Position numbers and translations under genes: made by a program. A stretch of 64,000 bases of DNA, taken from NCBI GenBank assembly GCA_021650895.1, contig CP091278.1, positions 835,659 to 899,658 of the forward strand, in the 5' to 3' direction. This stretch comes from Candidatus Jettenia sp. GTDB lineage: Bacteria; Planctomycetota; Brocadiia; Brocadiales; Brocadiaceae. Below are positions 34,426 to 44,319 of the stretch, piece after piece. How positions within the stretch are numbered: position 1 is the stretch's first letter; the number at the start of each line of letters is the position of its first letter. The notes beneath the pieces are model-generated. The model saw only the letters and a list, made by a program, of their open reading frames with translations. It ran no database searches and was not told the origin of the DNA.

Positions 34426-35013
34426 TTATTCAGATAGAGATTTTTCTTTTTTATCTTTCGTTATCTTTTTATTATCCTCAGATTCAATATCCTTAGATTC
34501 AGGAGAAGAAAAAACGGTATCGATAGTTATCCCTCCAACTTCTGTATTCAATAATATAATCCCTTTCGGAAGAAATACTTTGTTATCTTCTTCTCTACTC
34601 AATATATTTGAACGTAATCTTTCCTTCTCCTCTTTGTAGGTATCAACTTCAACTACTTTCCATTGGATCCCATTTTTTGTTTTACCCTCAAAAATTTTCT
34701 TTTCATCGAGATTAATAGGGGCCTTCTCCAGAATACCCAGGAATGCTTCTTCTGTTTTGGTTCTGGCAAGCAGTACCAGCTTTATGTGATCATCAATTCT
34801 TCCCCGTAATTTTGAGGAATTTCCTACCAAACTAAAAAAAATACTTAGAGAAACAGCCATGATTGCCAGGGCTACCATAACTTCAAGAACAGTAAACCCT
34901 GTTAAAAGCTCTTGGCGAGATTTTATATCCTGCCCAAACTTTCTATCACCTTCATTCTGCCGTGCAGAATATAGTTCTTTTTCTCCTATGGTATAGCCGT
35001 GTTGATTATTCAT
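34426..35013 (-). CDS. gspI: Type II secretion minor pseudopilin I-like
   Basis: A 195-residue pseudopilin. The processing signature GFTVLEVMVALAIMAVSLSIFFSLV (Gly39, then Phe at +1 and Glu at +5) is followed by a long helix and a small C-terminal domain. The 38-residue leader before the Gly is longer than usual (5-10), so the true start could be further in, but no ATG, GTG or TTG is well placed. The position between gspD and gspJ supports GspI rather than GspG or GspH. The C-terminus is Lys/Ser rich. Confidence 0.75.
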   Translation of the reverse strand: MNNQHGYTIGEKELYSARQNEGDRKFGQDIKSRQELLTGFTVLEVMVALAIMAVSLSIFFSLVGNSSKLRGRIDDHIKLVLLARTKTEEAFLGILEKAPINLDEKKIFEGKTKNGIQWKVVEVDTYKEEKERLRSNILSREEDNKVFLPKGIILLNTEVGGITIDTVFSSPESKDIESEDNKKITKDKKEKSLSE

Positions 35014-35045
35014 CTGTGCGTAGGATAAATACAGATTTGATACTC

Positions 35046-37063
35046 CTATCTTTCAACATCGTTTGCTTTTCCCCTTAGTAATGGCTCTATCTCCCTGAGT
35101 TTCTTTTCAAAGGCGTCCGTTAACGAATCCGCTTCTTCTGCAGTAGCTGCAATATAAGGGGTTAATAACATTAATAACTCTGTCCTTCTATTTCGAATAG
35201 ATGTAGTCTTAAACAAGTTCCCTAAAAAAGGGATATCTCCCAAGATTGGGATCTTCTCCACTGTTTTTTCATTTCTTTGCTCAATTATACCACCTAAACT
35301 AATAGTATGCCCACTTTTTATAACAAGCGATGTCTCTGCCTGTCGGGTAGAGAATGTTGGTGAATTAGTAACCCCTGTCGTGGTTGTTTGTGCATCACTT
35401 ACTTCTTGTTTTATATCCAGGGTAATAAAATCGTTTTCTGCAATATGAGGAGTTACCGTAAGAATAATACCGGTTGGACGATACTGAACTTGCTCAAATG
35501 TTACCGTGGTTCCTGTTTGCTGACCTGAACTTGTAAGAATGGGCACTTCACTACCAACTTGTATATTTGCGGGTTGCTCATCCCGTACAAGATATGGGGA
35601 GCGGATAATATCCTTGCCCTTGAATTTATTGCAAGGATTTGCAATAAAAGATCAAAATCCCCTCTATCAATCTTTACAAACGGCCGGCCTGCTGTAGGGA
35701 GGAGATCGCCCAATCCCCGTAACTCTACACTACTCCCTACATCAACTGCCCATTCTGCCCCGTAATCCAAATCGTCCCTCAAATTGACTTCCAGGATTAA
35801 GGCTTCAATAAAAACTTGTTCCGGGGTAGCATCTACAGCTTCTATGATTGCTTTGATACCCCGGTAATCGCTCGGTAACGCCTTAACCACAATTGAATTT
35901 GTTTTCGGATCGGCTACAATTTTCATAGCCTCAAGCTGTTCTTTCCCCACTACTTTCGGTTGTGCCGCCATTTTTTCAGCGTAAATCTGTGTCAGGACCG
36001 GTACAATTGTCTCTGCTTTTTGATGCTGCATTTTATAAACATATATCCTCGTTTCCTCTTCTAATGACGTGGGTGCAACATCAACATTTTTTATCCAGAG
36101 ATCAATTTTTGGCAAGAGCTCTGGTAGCCTGGTAATAACTAACATCTTATTTGTATCCGAAAATGGTATGAAATTAAACCCACCTTCAGCGCCTACCTTT
36201 CCGCCTAGTGATTGCGCAAAGGTCGTAAGATCCTTCGCCATATTTCTTGCATCTACATATTTAAAATCGTAGAACTTTACCGCCTTGCCAGCAAAAAAGG
36301 GAACATCAAAGGTTTTTATCAGAGTAAGGAGTTTCTCCATATTTGACGCAGATTCGATAAGGATGATAAATTGAGAATCACTATGAGTAACGATATTCCC
36401 TATATTGGAAATGAATGGTCGTAATGTCGCCTGCAAATTTTTTGGACTTTCATACTCCAAAGGGACTATTTGAATTATTATATCCTTACTCCAGGGAGGA
36501 ATTTTATCCCCTAAAATAACAACGTTTGATTCTTGCCGGGCATCTGCTTTGGGAAGTATCCTGTAAATTTCTCCTTCTTTTATCATGGCAAAATTATATA
36601 CATTGAGGAATGTCTTAAGCATCGAAAGAAGCTCTTCTTTGTAAACCTGTCCGGTGATATGGAGATTAATTCTACCGCCTACCCTGTTATCTAAAATATA
36701 GTTTAGATTAAGAATCTCACCTAAAATAACATTCAAAATATCTTTTATTTCCGCATTCTCAAAATTAAATGCAACGTCAATTTTATCACCTTCATACTGT
36801 GGTCTATGAAAAACAGGTTCAGGTTTTTTATGTTCTGCCGGATATACGAATTCGTTGGGTATATCTTTTTTTTCCTCTTCCGCTTTCGCCTCTTTTTTGG
36901 TCGAGATCTCATATTCCCAAGCCTTCTTTTCTATTTCTTCTTTTGTAGTAGAAAGGGTTATAGGCTTTTTAAACGGTGCAAATTCCAGCTTTTTAACTTG
37001 CTTTCCATGACAACCAAAAAGGATCAAGATAGATACTGCTACACATAACAAGCGTTTAATCAT
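35046..37063 (-). pseudogene. gspD: Type II secretion secretin D, split by one frameshift
   Basis: Forms the outer-membrane channel. The upstream frame (37063 to about 35588) has a lipoprotein signal with lipobox FGC, N0-N3 domains (VAFNFENAEIKDILNVILGEILNLNYILD; VDATPEQVFIEALILEVNLRDDLDYG) and reaches ILSAPHIL. There a missing base at 35588 breaks it. The restored frame reads VRDEQPANIQV and SEVPILTSSG into the secretin core (PTGIILTVTPHI, GHTISLGGIIEQRNEKTVEKIPILGDIPFLGNLFK) ending at 35046. Repaired, it is about 672 residues. Being a lipoprotein may let the secretin reach the outer membrane without a pilotin; this is inference. Confidence 0.88.
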
Positions 37064-37222
37064 CTGTAACTCTCCCGGAGGGGTAACTTATTCATACAAT
37101 ACGACTTTATACTGATTTTGTGTTTCTGCGAAGAAAATACGATCTAAATCACTTTTTCAATTATACGTTATATGTTTAATCTTAATTACTTATGATATTA
37201 CTTCCGGTGGGTAAATTCAGAG

Positions 37223-37312
37223 TGGTGCGGAAGGGGGGATTTGAACCCCCACCCCGGTATCAGCGGGACTAGCCCCTCAAACTAGCGCGTCTGCCGATTC
37301 CGCCACTTCCGC
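37223..37312 (-). tRNA. tRNA-Leu (anticodon GAG)
   Basis: On the minus strand the 90-mer starts gcggaag and ends cttccgcacca, so the 3' CCA is encoded. Anticodon stem-loop is ctagt-ttGAGgg-gctag. It has the long variable arm of a class II tRNA (gtcccgctgataccgg region) and the T loop gttcaaa. It reads CUY leucine codons. It lies alone between the T2SS operon and the pseudopilin gene. Confidence 0.97.
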
Positions 37313-37647
37313 ATTTCATAGAATTGTATATATCTGATTAAACCAAAAATATCGAGTAATTCTAACATTCCGTTATAAAAAGTCAATTATTTTTAGGCAT
37401 CTTATAGATTATTTTATCAACTTTCTTTCTATGATTCATTACAATTATGTATTCTAAGAATACATTTCTGTCGCCTTAAATTTATTTTTTCATGGAATAT
37501 GATACTGAATTTTACCTATAAAAATGCCACAAATGTCTCGTATATTTTGTGTTAAAATTTTTATTATTATACCATAAATATTGGCACATAATATGTTGCT
37601 AACTGTAAACACCTACCTTTTGGAATCTTTATATTGTAATTATAAAA
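37313..37647. other. Gene-free stretch
   Basis: About 335 AT-rich bases between the divergent tRNA-Leu and pseudopilin genes, so it should contain the promoters of both. No repeat or other element recognised. Confidence 0.4.
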
Positions 37648-38352
37648 ATGATTACAAAAAATTATGGATTTACTATTATTGAGTTATTGATAGCTGTTAC
37701 TGTTATTACTATCTTAATGAGTATCGTCCTCCCCATGATCTCCATTATCAGACACAAAGCACAGCAAGTTGTGTGTAGCAACAACCTACGTGAATTATTT
37801 CTTGCCTTTGAACAATACGCTAATGATAATAACGGTTTGCTTCCCCGTTCAAACAATGATAATCAAAGCCGGGATAATTCAAAAACCTGTAGCGCAGAAG
37901 TTTGGTTTAAAGCGGTTGATCATTATTTAACTTCGTCAATCATTCCAAATGAGAGGGACAAAATCTCATATGAGGAACGGCTTTTACTCATAAAACAAGA
38001 TCCCATTTTTAAAACCGTACCTCTTTCTAAACAAGATACAACTCGCACGATTAAAATGAACCGATATCTGGTACCCAAATCCGAATGTCAACGATCTATT
38101 GAATCTATTCAAAACCCTACAAGAACGGTATTGCTGTTTGATGGTCGAATTGATAGTAGTGGGGTTGCAGATGATTTTGAAGGATCGCACAATATCGTTG
38201 CACAAAGGCATTCAAAGGCTGCAAACATTCTCTTTGTTGACGGCCATGTAGAATGCATACAAAATGGCGATTCAGATGGAACAACAAATGAAGGCTGGCC
38301 AAATTCCCATGCAGGGAGAGAGTTAGTCTGGGACCCGGACGTCGATCCTTAA
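37648..38352 (+). CDS. Pseudopilin with H-X9-DG ending
   Basis: A 234-residue prepilin-like protein. GFTIIELLIAVTVITILMSIVLP (residues 7-29) is the class III signal and N-terminal helix with Glu at +5. The C-terminal part has HSKAANILFVDGHVEC, a His followed by nine residues and Asp-Gly, the planctomycetal H-X9-DG motif seen in very large families of pseudopilin-like proteins of these bacteria. SNNLRELFLAFEQYANDNNGLLP is the matching central motif. It could be exported by the neighbouring T2SS. It is a single gene on the opposite strand. Confidence 0.85.
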   Translation: MITKNYGFTIIELLIAVTVITILMSIVLPMISIIRHKAQQVVCSNNLRELFLAFEQYANDNNGLLPRSNNDNQSRDNSKTCSAEVWFKAVDHYLTSSIIPNERDKISYEERLLLIKQDPIFKTVPLSKQDTTRTIKMNRYLVPKSECQRSIESIQNPTRTVLLFDGRIDSSGVADDFEGSHNIVAQRHSKAANILFVDGHVECIQNGDSDGTTNEGWPNSHAGRELVWDPDVDP

Positions 38353-38369
38353 TTTACCCTAAACAACTT

Positions 38370-39314
38370 TTAGTGCTCTTCTCTTAAGTCATCAACCTTT
38401 GCCCATCGCTTACCTACAGGTTTTTTCCAGCGAACATCAATATATTCCATTTGTCTTAGATTTGTTCCTTCTGATTTTGCAACACTGAGAAGATTCTGAA
38501 GCTTCTCTTCATCAGAAAGTTCGTTCTGTTCATTACAGAAAGAAGAACATCCCCATCGTATTTGTGTATTATTTTCTGTCCATAATATAATATCGCTTTT
38601 ACCTGTAGACCGTCTTTTACATACATTTGATACATCTACGACTAAAATTTTAAAAATGTTATGTATATTGTTTGCCTTGAGAAACTTTATGAGATTTACT
38701 CCCGCTTTAATCCCTTTATCATCCCATGTATTTCCGTATAAAGGTAACTTTGAAAACCGATTACCCCGAATATACGGGCTATCATATTCCGCATTTGGCA
38801 ACAGATAATATTCTTTTGGTAATAAAATGCATTCATCATCAACAAGATAGGTATTCTTCCCACTTTTAATCACAGCCGCAGGCTTGCGCAGTACCAGGGT
38901 AATACTTAATGTATTGGGGAATATTTTTTTGATCGAATCCACTTTTTTAATCAAAGCAATTTCCCCATAAACTTCTGCAATTTTTTGCGTTAGATCGTTT
39001 TCGTACATGTTATAACGTTCATTCAAGGTCTTTATATTTTTTATATATTCAGAAAAACGATCAGTTACCCAAGGTGGGGTTTGAAATGAGAACGTGGAAG
39101 GACTAACTTTGAAAACAGTTAAATCTGTTAAAGAATACCATACCTTCTTTAATCCCCATATTATCAAAATTGTTACACATACAAACACAAGATATCGTAA
39201 ACAAAAAAAGTACAACACCCTTTTTATTTCAGCCTTCTTTGTGGAAAAGAAGTGAACAAAATACTTGAGATGTAATGTATTATGAATAATATCTTTAACT
39301 TTGTATTGATTCAT
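38370..39314 (-). CDS. ftsQ: Cell-division protein FtsQ/DivIB
   Basis: A bitopic division protein with a cytoplasmic N-terminus, one membrane helix (about 39-60) and a periplasmic POTRA-type domain (VFKVSPSTFSF start of strand; KIFPNTLSITLVLRKPAAVIKSGKNTYLVDDECILLP is the FtsQ-like part). It recruits FtsL/FtsB and FtsW/FtsI in other bacteria. At 314 residues it is normal. It overlaps ddl by 20 bases (stop 39295, start 39314), which implies coupled translation. The ftsA-ftsZ pair that usually follows is absent; the next gene downstream is the convergent pseudopilin. Confidence 0.82.
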   Translation of the reverse strand: MNQYKVKDIIHNTLHLKYFVHFFSTKKAEIKRVLYFFCLRYLVFVCVTILIIWGLKKVWYSLTDLTVFKVSPSTFSFQTPPWVTDRFSEYIKNIKTLNERYNMYENDLTQKIAEVYGEIALIKKVDSIKKIFPNTLSITLVLRKPAAVIKSGKNTYLVDDECILLPKEYYLLPNAEYDSPYIRGNRFSKLPLYGNTWDDKGIKAGVNLIKFLKANNIHNIFKILVVDVSNVCKRRSTGKSDIILWTENNTQIRWGCSSFCNEQNELSDEEKLQNLLSVAKSEGTNLRQMEYIDVRWKKPVGKRWAKVDDLREEH

Positions 39315-40296
39315 CTACATTTACAAGGGTATTCTGAAAAGCCAGATTAACAATTTCCTTGCAGAGTGATGGAAAGGATATACCCGCTGCCCTTGCCGCC
39401 TTTGGCAGTAAACTTTTTTCAGTAAAACCGGGGATTGTATTTACTTCTAACAAATAAAAGTTTGCCTCGGTATCCATTAACATATCTACTCGTGAGAATC
39501 CTTTACAATCAAGTACCCTATGTGCATTTAAAGCTAGTTCTTGCGCCCTGTTATAGAGGAAAGACGGGAGATACCCAAGGTTGTACGGAACATCTCCTGC
39601 TATATTCTTGCCTTCCGAGGTTATTTCTACAATCAAATATTGCGTTCTACCATCTTTATATTTAGCATCGTAATTAAAAAATTCCATTGCTGGCTTGATT
39701 TCAATAATAGGTAATGCCTTATCATCTAATATTCCAACCGTAAATTCCCTGCCTTCTATATACCTTTCTATAAGTAATTCACATCCAAACTCAAATGCTT
39801 TTTCTAAATTTATGCGAAGATTATTACCATCCCGCACAATTGATATTCCGATACTAGAACCATTTTTCGTCGGCTTTAAAATCACAGGTAAACCGAATTT
39901 TTTTATTTTATGTTCTATTTCAGTCATTTCCTGAAATTCTGTTATTGCAATATAATCTGGCGTTTTCAGACCCATTTCGATAAAACATTTTTTTGTTGCC
40001 AGCTTATCCATTGCAAGTTTACTGGCATTTATGCCAGAACCTGTGTAGGGAATACCCTTTGATTCTAAAAGTTGTTGCACACCCCCATCCTCGCCAAAAC
40101 ATCCATGTAAGGCAATAAAAGCAACATCTATTTCCATAGTATCAAGTTCTTGAATCTTTTCGTCTTTCACATCAATACAAAAAACGTTACATCCTGCATC
40201 CATTAATGCCTTTGCCACTGCATTGCCTGAACGTAAAGATATTTCACGCTCATGAGATGTTCCTCCCATTAATACCGCAATATTTTTCGGCTTCAT
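39295..40296 (-). CDS. ddl: D-alanine--D-alanine ligase
   Basis: ATP-grasp enzyme that makes D-Ala-D-Ala for the peptidoglycan stem. Motifs: VLMGGTSHEREISLRSG (residues 8-24), PYTGSGINASKLAMDK, PVILKPTKNGSSIGISIV, ERYIEGREFTVGIL and the C-terminal LEVNTIPGFTEKSLLPKAARAAGISF. The Tyr of PYTGSG agrees with the D-Ala-specific form. It lies 13 bases after murC and overlaps ftsQ. Confidence 0.95.
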   Translation of the reverse strand: MKPKNIAVLMGGTSHEREISLRSGNAVAKALMDAGCNVFCIDVKDEKIQELDTMEIDVAFIALHGCFGEDGGVQQLLESKGIPYTGSGINASKLAMDKLATKKCFIEMGLKTPDYIAITEFQEMTEIEHKIKKFGLPVILKPTKNGSSIGISIVRDGNNLRINLEKAFEFGCELLIERYIEGREFTVGILDDKALPIIEIKPAMEFFNYDAKYKDGRTQYLIVEITSEGKNIAGDVPYNLGYLPSFLYNRAQELALNAHRVLDCKGFSRVDMLMDTEANFYLLEVNTIPGFTEKSLLPKAARAAGISFPSLCKEIVNLAFQNTLVNVDESIQS

Positions 40297-40309
40297 GCAA
40301 TATATTCCT

Positions 40310-41728
40310 CTATCCTAAATTTGATACTAAATCATAAGCGACTTTCCCTACATCACCTGCACCCATTGTTATTACCACATCGCCGGGTTTTACCTGGGAA
40401 GAAAGCTCTTTTGTGATATCACATAAGTGTGGAATATAACATACGTCGACACCCATAGTACGGGTCTCCTCACATAATTTCATCGAGTTCATCGCCGTCC
40501 TCTCATATTCACTATCACGGGCTGCATAAATATCCGCAAAAATTACCTTGTCTGCATTCTGAAAGGATCTTGAGAATCCCTTCAGTAAATGACGGGTTCG
40601 GCTATATTGATGCGGTTGGAATACACACCATATCCTTCTCCCAGGATACAGCCCTCTTGCCGCTCGTAAGGTAACACTTATCTCCGTCGGATGATGGGCA
40701 TAATCATCAATTATCGTAACATCATTCTTCACCCCAACTATTTGAAACCTCCTATTCGCCCCGTTAAACGATGCCAATGCAGCTCTCATAGCATCTTTCT
40801 CCACTCCAATATAGGTACATACAGCAGTTGCCGCCAATGCATTCAATACGTTATGCGCACCGGGTATTTTCAGCAAAAATTCATCAAAAAAGGTTTCTTT
40901 CCGAAAGACTTTAAACCTCGTTACGCCGTCATTTACCGAATGGATCTCGCCACGCCAGTCAGAGGCATTATCCAATGAATAGGTCTCCACCTTACAATGG
41001 GCTCTTTGTATCGCAAGCGCTACGTTGGCATCGTTATTGTTTACTACCAAGAGGCCTTCTTTTGAAATTAACGATGCAAAATCACCAAACGCATGGATTA
41101 TCTTTTCTATGTTCTCATAATAGTCCAGGTGGTCCTCTTCTATATTCGTAATCACCCCTATCTGCGGGGCAAGGTTTAAAAATGACCGGTCATATTCACA
41201 GGCCTCTGCCACAAATAAGTTCCCCTTTCCCAAATGTGAATTTCCACCAATATCGGGTACTTCTCCTCCTATGACAAATGTCGGGTCTAACCCTGATGTC
41301 TTTAATATGGTAGAAATCATTGCGCTTGTGGTTGTCTTTCCATGCGTACCACTAATTGCGATACCCCGTTTCTCTTTCATCAGGCAACCGAGTATTTGTG
41401 AATACTTCACTACCTTTATCCCTAATTTTCTGGCAGTCTTCAGATCCGGATTATCTTCAGAAATTGCTGAAGAGACTACCACCACATCGGTCTTGGATGT
41501 CATGAAACTCCCATCCTGCTTGATATTAATCCTGGCACCCATCTTCTCTAAGGTTGAAGTTAATGAAGAGCTCCTTACATCCGAACCGGTTACGACACAA
41601 CCTTCATTGATAAGAATACGTGCAATAGCACTCATCCCTATACCACCAATTCCAATAAAGTATACACAATGCCCACTTGAAGGACGATAATTAAACTGAT
41701 TCTCTAACGGCGACATATACGCTTGCAT
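40310..41728 (-). CDS. murC: UDP-N-acetylmuramate--L-alanine ligase
   Basis: Adds L-Ala to UDP-MurNAc. The Rossmann loop FIGIGGIGMSAIARIL (about 24-39), ATP loop AISGTHGKTTTSAMI (about 110-124), EACEYDRSFL, EEDHLDYYENI and DDYAHHPTEI are canonical Mur-ligase motifs, and the His in GTHGKT is specific for MurC. The length of 472 matches. It is read with ddl and ftsQ. The usual murB does not accompany it. Confidence 0.96.
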   Translation of the reverse strand: MQAYMSPLENQFNYRPSSGHCVYFIGIGGIGMSAIARILINEGCVVTGSDVRSSSLTSTLEKMGARINIKQDGSFMTSKTDVVVVSSAISEDNPDLKTARKLGIKVVKYSQILGCLMKEKRGIAISGTHGKTTTSAMISTILKTSGLDPTFVIGGEVPDIGGNSHLGKGNLFVAEACEYDRSFLNLAPQIGVITNIEEDHLDYYENIEKIIHAFGDFASLISKEGLLVVNNNDANVALAIQRAHCKVETYSLDNASDWRGEIHSVNDGVTRFKVFRKETFFDEFLLKIPGAHNVLNALAATAVCTYIGVEKDAMRAALASFNGANRRFQIVGVKNDVTIIDDYAHHPTEISVTLRAARGLYPGRRIWCVFQPHQYSRTRHLLKGFSRSFQNADKVIFADIYAARDSEYERTAMNSMKLCEETRTMGVDVCYIPHLCDITKELSSQVKPGDVVITMGAGDVGKVAYDLVSNLG

Positions 41729-41855
41729 GCTCGCTTCCCCTTTGATAAATTTGCTGGATTATCCCCTTATCTACCGTAATTACCAACCAGTACTCTATTT
41801 CGATACTTTTTTAGACGATTAAGGAACCATATAAGCCTAATCAAGAGGTATTAAG

Positions 41856-42980
41856 TTACCCTATAGTAAGTACAAATTCGGCGCTTTTTAAACTAATCAC
41901 CCTGCATATATTATCAACGACACAGACTGTTGCATTAGGAATTCCCATCCCTTTATTAAACATCTTCATCCTATCATATTTCTCCTTATTATGAAGGAGA
42001 TCGGTAATAAGTTCTATGAGTTTTTCAGGCGTCAGATCAAATTGCTGTAACAAATACCCTCCACCATTGCTTACTAATTCCATTGCATTCCAGTATTGAT
42101 GATTGTCGGCAGCATATGGATATGGTATTAATATAGCAGGAATACCTATTGCAGTAATTTCGGCAATTGTAGTTGCACCCGCCCTACAAACAATTAAATC
42201 TGCCATAGTAAGAGCACTACCCATATCGTCGAGAAAACTGCACACAAATGCATCTATTTTCGTTTGTTCATATGCTGCTTTTACAGTTTTATAACTATAT
42301 TCACCAGTACAATGGATTATTTGTAATTCGTTTGATAATAATCCTAATCTGGGTAAACATCTCAATATAACTTCATTAATAGCCTGTGCTCCCTGACTTC
42401 CACCGGTAATAAGCAGCGTCTTCTTAGAATGACTTAATCCGAATTTCTCTGAGGAGCACATTTTTTTGCTGTATAAAATATCCTTTCGAATCGGTGTCCC
42501 TGTTACACGAACAATCTTTGCCTTGCTGAACCATTTAACGGATCCTCGCCAATGGCAATATATCTCGTCAACCCACCTGGATAAAAATCTATTCGCCTTG
42601 CCGGGAATTACATTTTGTTCAAGCAATACTGAAGGAATACTAAGCAATTTTGCAGCAATAATTGGCGCAGCAGATGCATACCCACCTAAACCAATCACAA
42701 TATCAGGCTTCAATTTTCTCATTTCAATTAAGGATTCTACAACACCTATAAACAGAGCACCTACAAACGTAAATATATGTTTCCATGATTTCTTCCATTC
42801 TTTTGCACTCATTTGCCGAAATTGGAATCCTCGTTGCTCTACACATCGCTTCTCAAATTCTTTTCCCGTTCCAAAAAATACAATTTTTGCATCATGAAAC
42901 CGGAACCGAATTTCTTCTGCGGTACTCAATCCAACCATGAGATGCCCGCCAGTACCGCCCCCTGCAAAAATTACTTTCAT
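41856..42980 (-). CDS. murG: MurG glycosyltransferase (lipid II formation)
   Basis: Transfers GlcNAc from UDP-GlcNAc to lipid I at the inner face of the membrane. G loop GGGTGGHL (residues 7-14), LEQNVIPGKANR, TGGSQGAQAINE and the acceptor/UDP-binding AGATTIAEITAIGIPAILIPYPYAADNHQ are classic. The 374-residue length is normal. It lies between ftsW and murC on the same strand, with about 120-base gaps. Confidence 0.95.
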   Translation of the reverse strand: MKVIFAGGGTGGHLMVGLSTAEEIRFRFHDAKIVFFGTGKEFEKRCVEQRGFQFRQMSAKEWKKSWKHIFTFVGALFIGVVESLIEMRKLKPDIVIGLGGYASAAPIIAAKLLSIPSVLLEQNVIPGKANRFLSRWVDEIYCHWRGSVKWFSKAKIVRVTGTPIRKDILYSKKMCSSEKFGLSHSKKTLLITGGSQGAQAINEVILRCLPRLGLLSNELQIIHCTGEYSYKTVKAAYEQTKIDAFVCSFLDDMGSALTMADLIVCRAGATTIAEITAIGIPAILIPYPYAADNHQYWNAMELVSNGGGYLLQQFDLTPEKLIELITDLLHNKEKYDRMKMFNKGMGIPNATVCVVDNICRVISLKSAEFVLTIG

Positions 42981-43101
42981 TTTCTCTACCCCTTTTTCTT
43001 CTCATGAATAAACTCTATAACAAATGAACATACAGAATGTATCATGAGACAACTATGTGTGTATAATTTACCTGCATAATTCGCAATATAATTTCACTCT
43101 A

Positions 43102-44307
43102 TTACCAGGAGAAATTTGCTATTTTAGCAGCGATCTTATGATAAATCCTCATGAAAACTAGCTTATTCTTTGTATCTTGAAGAGAGTCCATATTGCCAAC
43201 AGATACCGGTAAATTCTCTCCTGGCGCAGAATATCTTGCCACATTGATCAATATACCAATCCCTACCATTGAAAATAAAAGAGATGATCCTCCTGAACTA
43301 ACAAAAGGTAAAGGAATACCTTTTGTTGGCATCATGCCAGAAACAACTGCAATATTAATAATTGCTTGCAATCCAAACATTATGGTAATCCCAAGCCCTA
43401 AAAAGAAGCCAAATATATCCTTGGCTGAATGTACAATTTTTAACCCCTGCCATAGCAATAATATAAATAAACTTATAACAACTATCACCCCAAGGAAACC
43501 AAACTCCTCACCAATGATGGTAAAGATAAAATCGCTACTGCTTTCTGGCAAGAAGAAGAGTTTTTGTTTGCTGTTTCCAATCCCTAAGCCTGTCAAACCA
43601 CCGGAACCAAGGGCAATCCACGATTGAATTACATGATACCCTGTTCCGGAAGGATCTTCCCATGGGTTCCAAAAGGCCATGAGTCTGTCTTTTCGATATG
43701 AGACCTCAAACAACATTTTATGAAGAAATGGTATCGCAGCTATGATCATAAAAAAAATAAAAATAATCCTCGTTCCACCAACAATAAGCATAATAAAAGA
43801 TAATAGTGCAATAAATGCAGCGGTTCCGAAATCAGGTTCAATAACTATGAGACCGCTTATTAATGCTACAACGCTGATAGGTATTATGAACCCATGCATA
43901 AATTTGGACATACGGTCGTAATTTTTTGCAATATGATTCGAAATATATAATATCATTGCTAGTTTCGCAAACTCCGATGGCTGGATGCCAAACATCGAAC
44001 TTAATCGTATCCATCTCCGTGCACCGTTGGTAACGGTGCCTATTCCTGGCACCAATACCAGCAGGAGAAGAATACCAGACACAATAAGAATGGGCACACT
44101 GAATTTCTGTAAATAATGGTAATCCACCTTTGCTATTATTATCAACAACCCTGAGCCTACACCTATCCATAAAAGATGTTTCATAAATTGATAACTACTT
44201 CCTTTTACTCCAAAAGTCACCATATCAGTACTGTATACGGTAACAATGCTAAACCCTAAGAGTGCAACCATGATATATACAATAAAATGCCAGGGTTTCA
44301 CCAACAA
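43102..44307 (-). CDS. ftsW: FtsW-type SEDS peptidoglycan polymerase
   Basis: A SEDS protein that polymerises lipid II at the septum with its PBP partner. The 401 residues have about ten membrane helices. Family motifs are ARRWIRL (about 92-98), the EPDFGTA segment holding the essential acidic residue (about 157-163), RKDRLMAF, IIGEEFGFLG and GLPLPFVSSGGSSLL-like PLPFVSSGGSSLLFSM. FtsW rather than RodA is inferred from the dcw neighbours. It follows mraY by 12 bases. Confidence 0.92.
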   Translation of the reverse strand: MLVKPWHFIVYIMVALLGFSIVTVYSTDMVTFGVKGSSYQFMKHLLWIGVGSGLLIIIAKVDYHYLQKFSVPILIVSGILLLLVLVPGIGTVTNGARRWIRLSSMFGIQPSEFAKLAMILYISNHIAKNYDRMSKFMHGFIIPISVVALISGLIVIEPDFGTAAFIALLSFIMLIVGGTRIIFIFFMIIAAIPFLHKMLFEVSYRKDRLMAFWNPWEDPSGTGYHVIQSWIALGSGGLTGLGIGNSKQKLFFLPESSSDFIFTIIGEEFGFLGVIVVISLFILLLWQGLKIVHSAKDIFGFFLGLGITIMFGLQAIINIAVVSGMMPTKGIPLPFVSSGGSSLLFSMVGIGILINVARYSAPGENLPVSVGNMDSLQDTKNKLVFMRIYHKIAAKIANFSW

Positions 44308-44319
44308 ACTCCTTTAATC

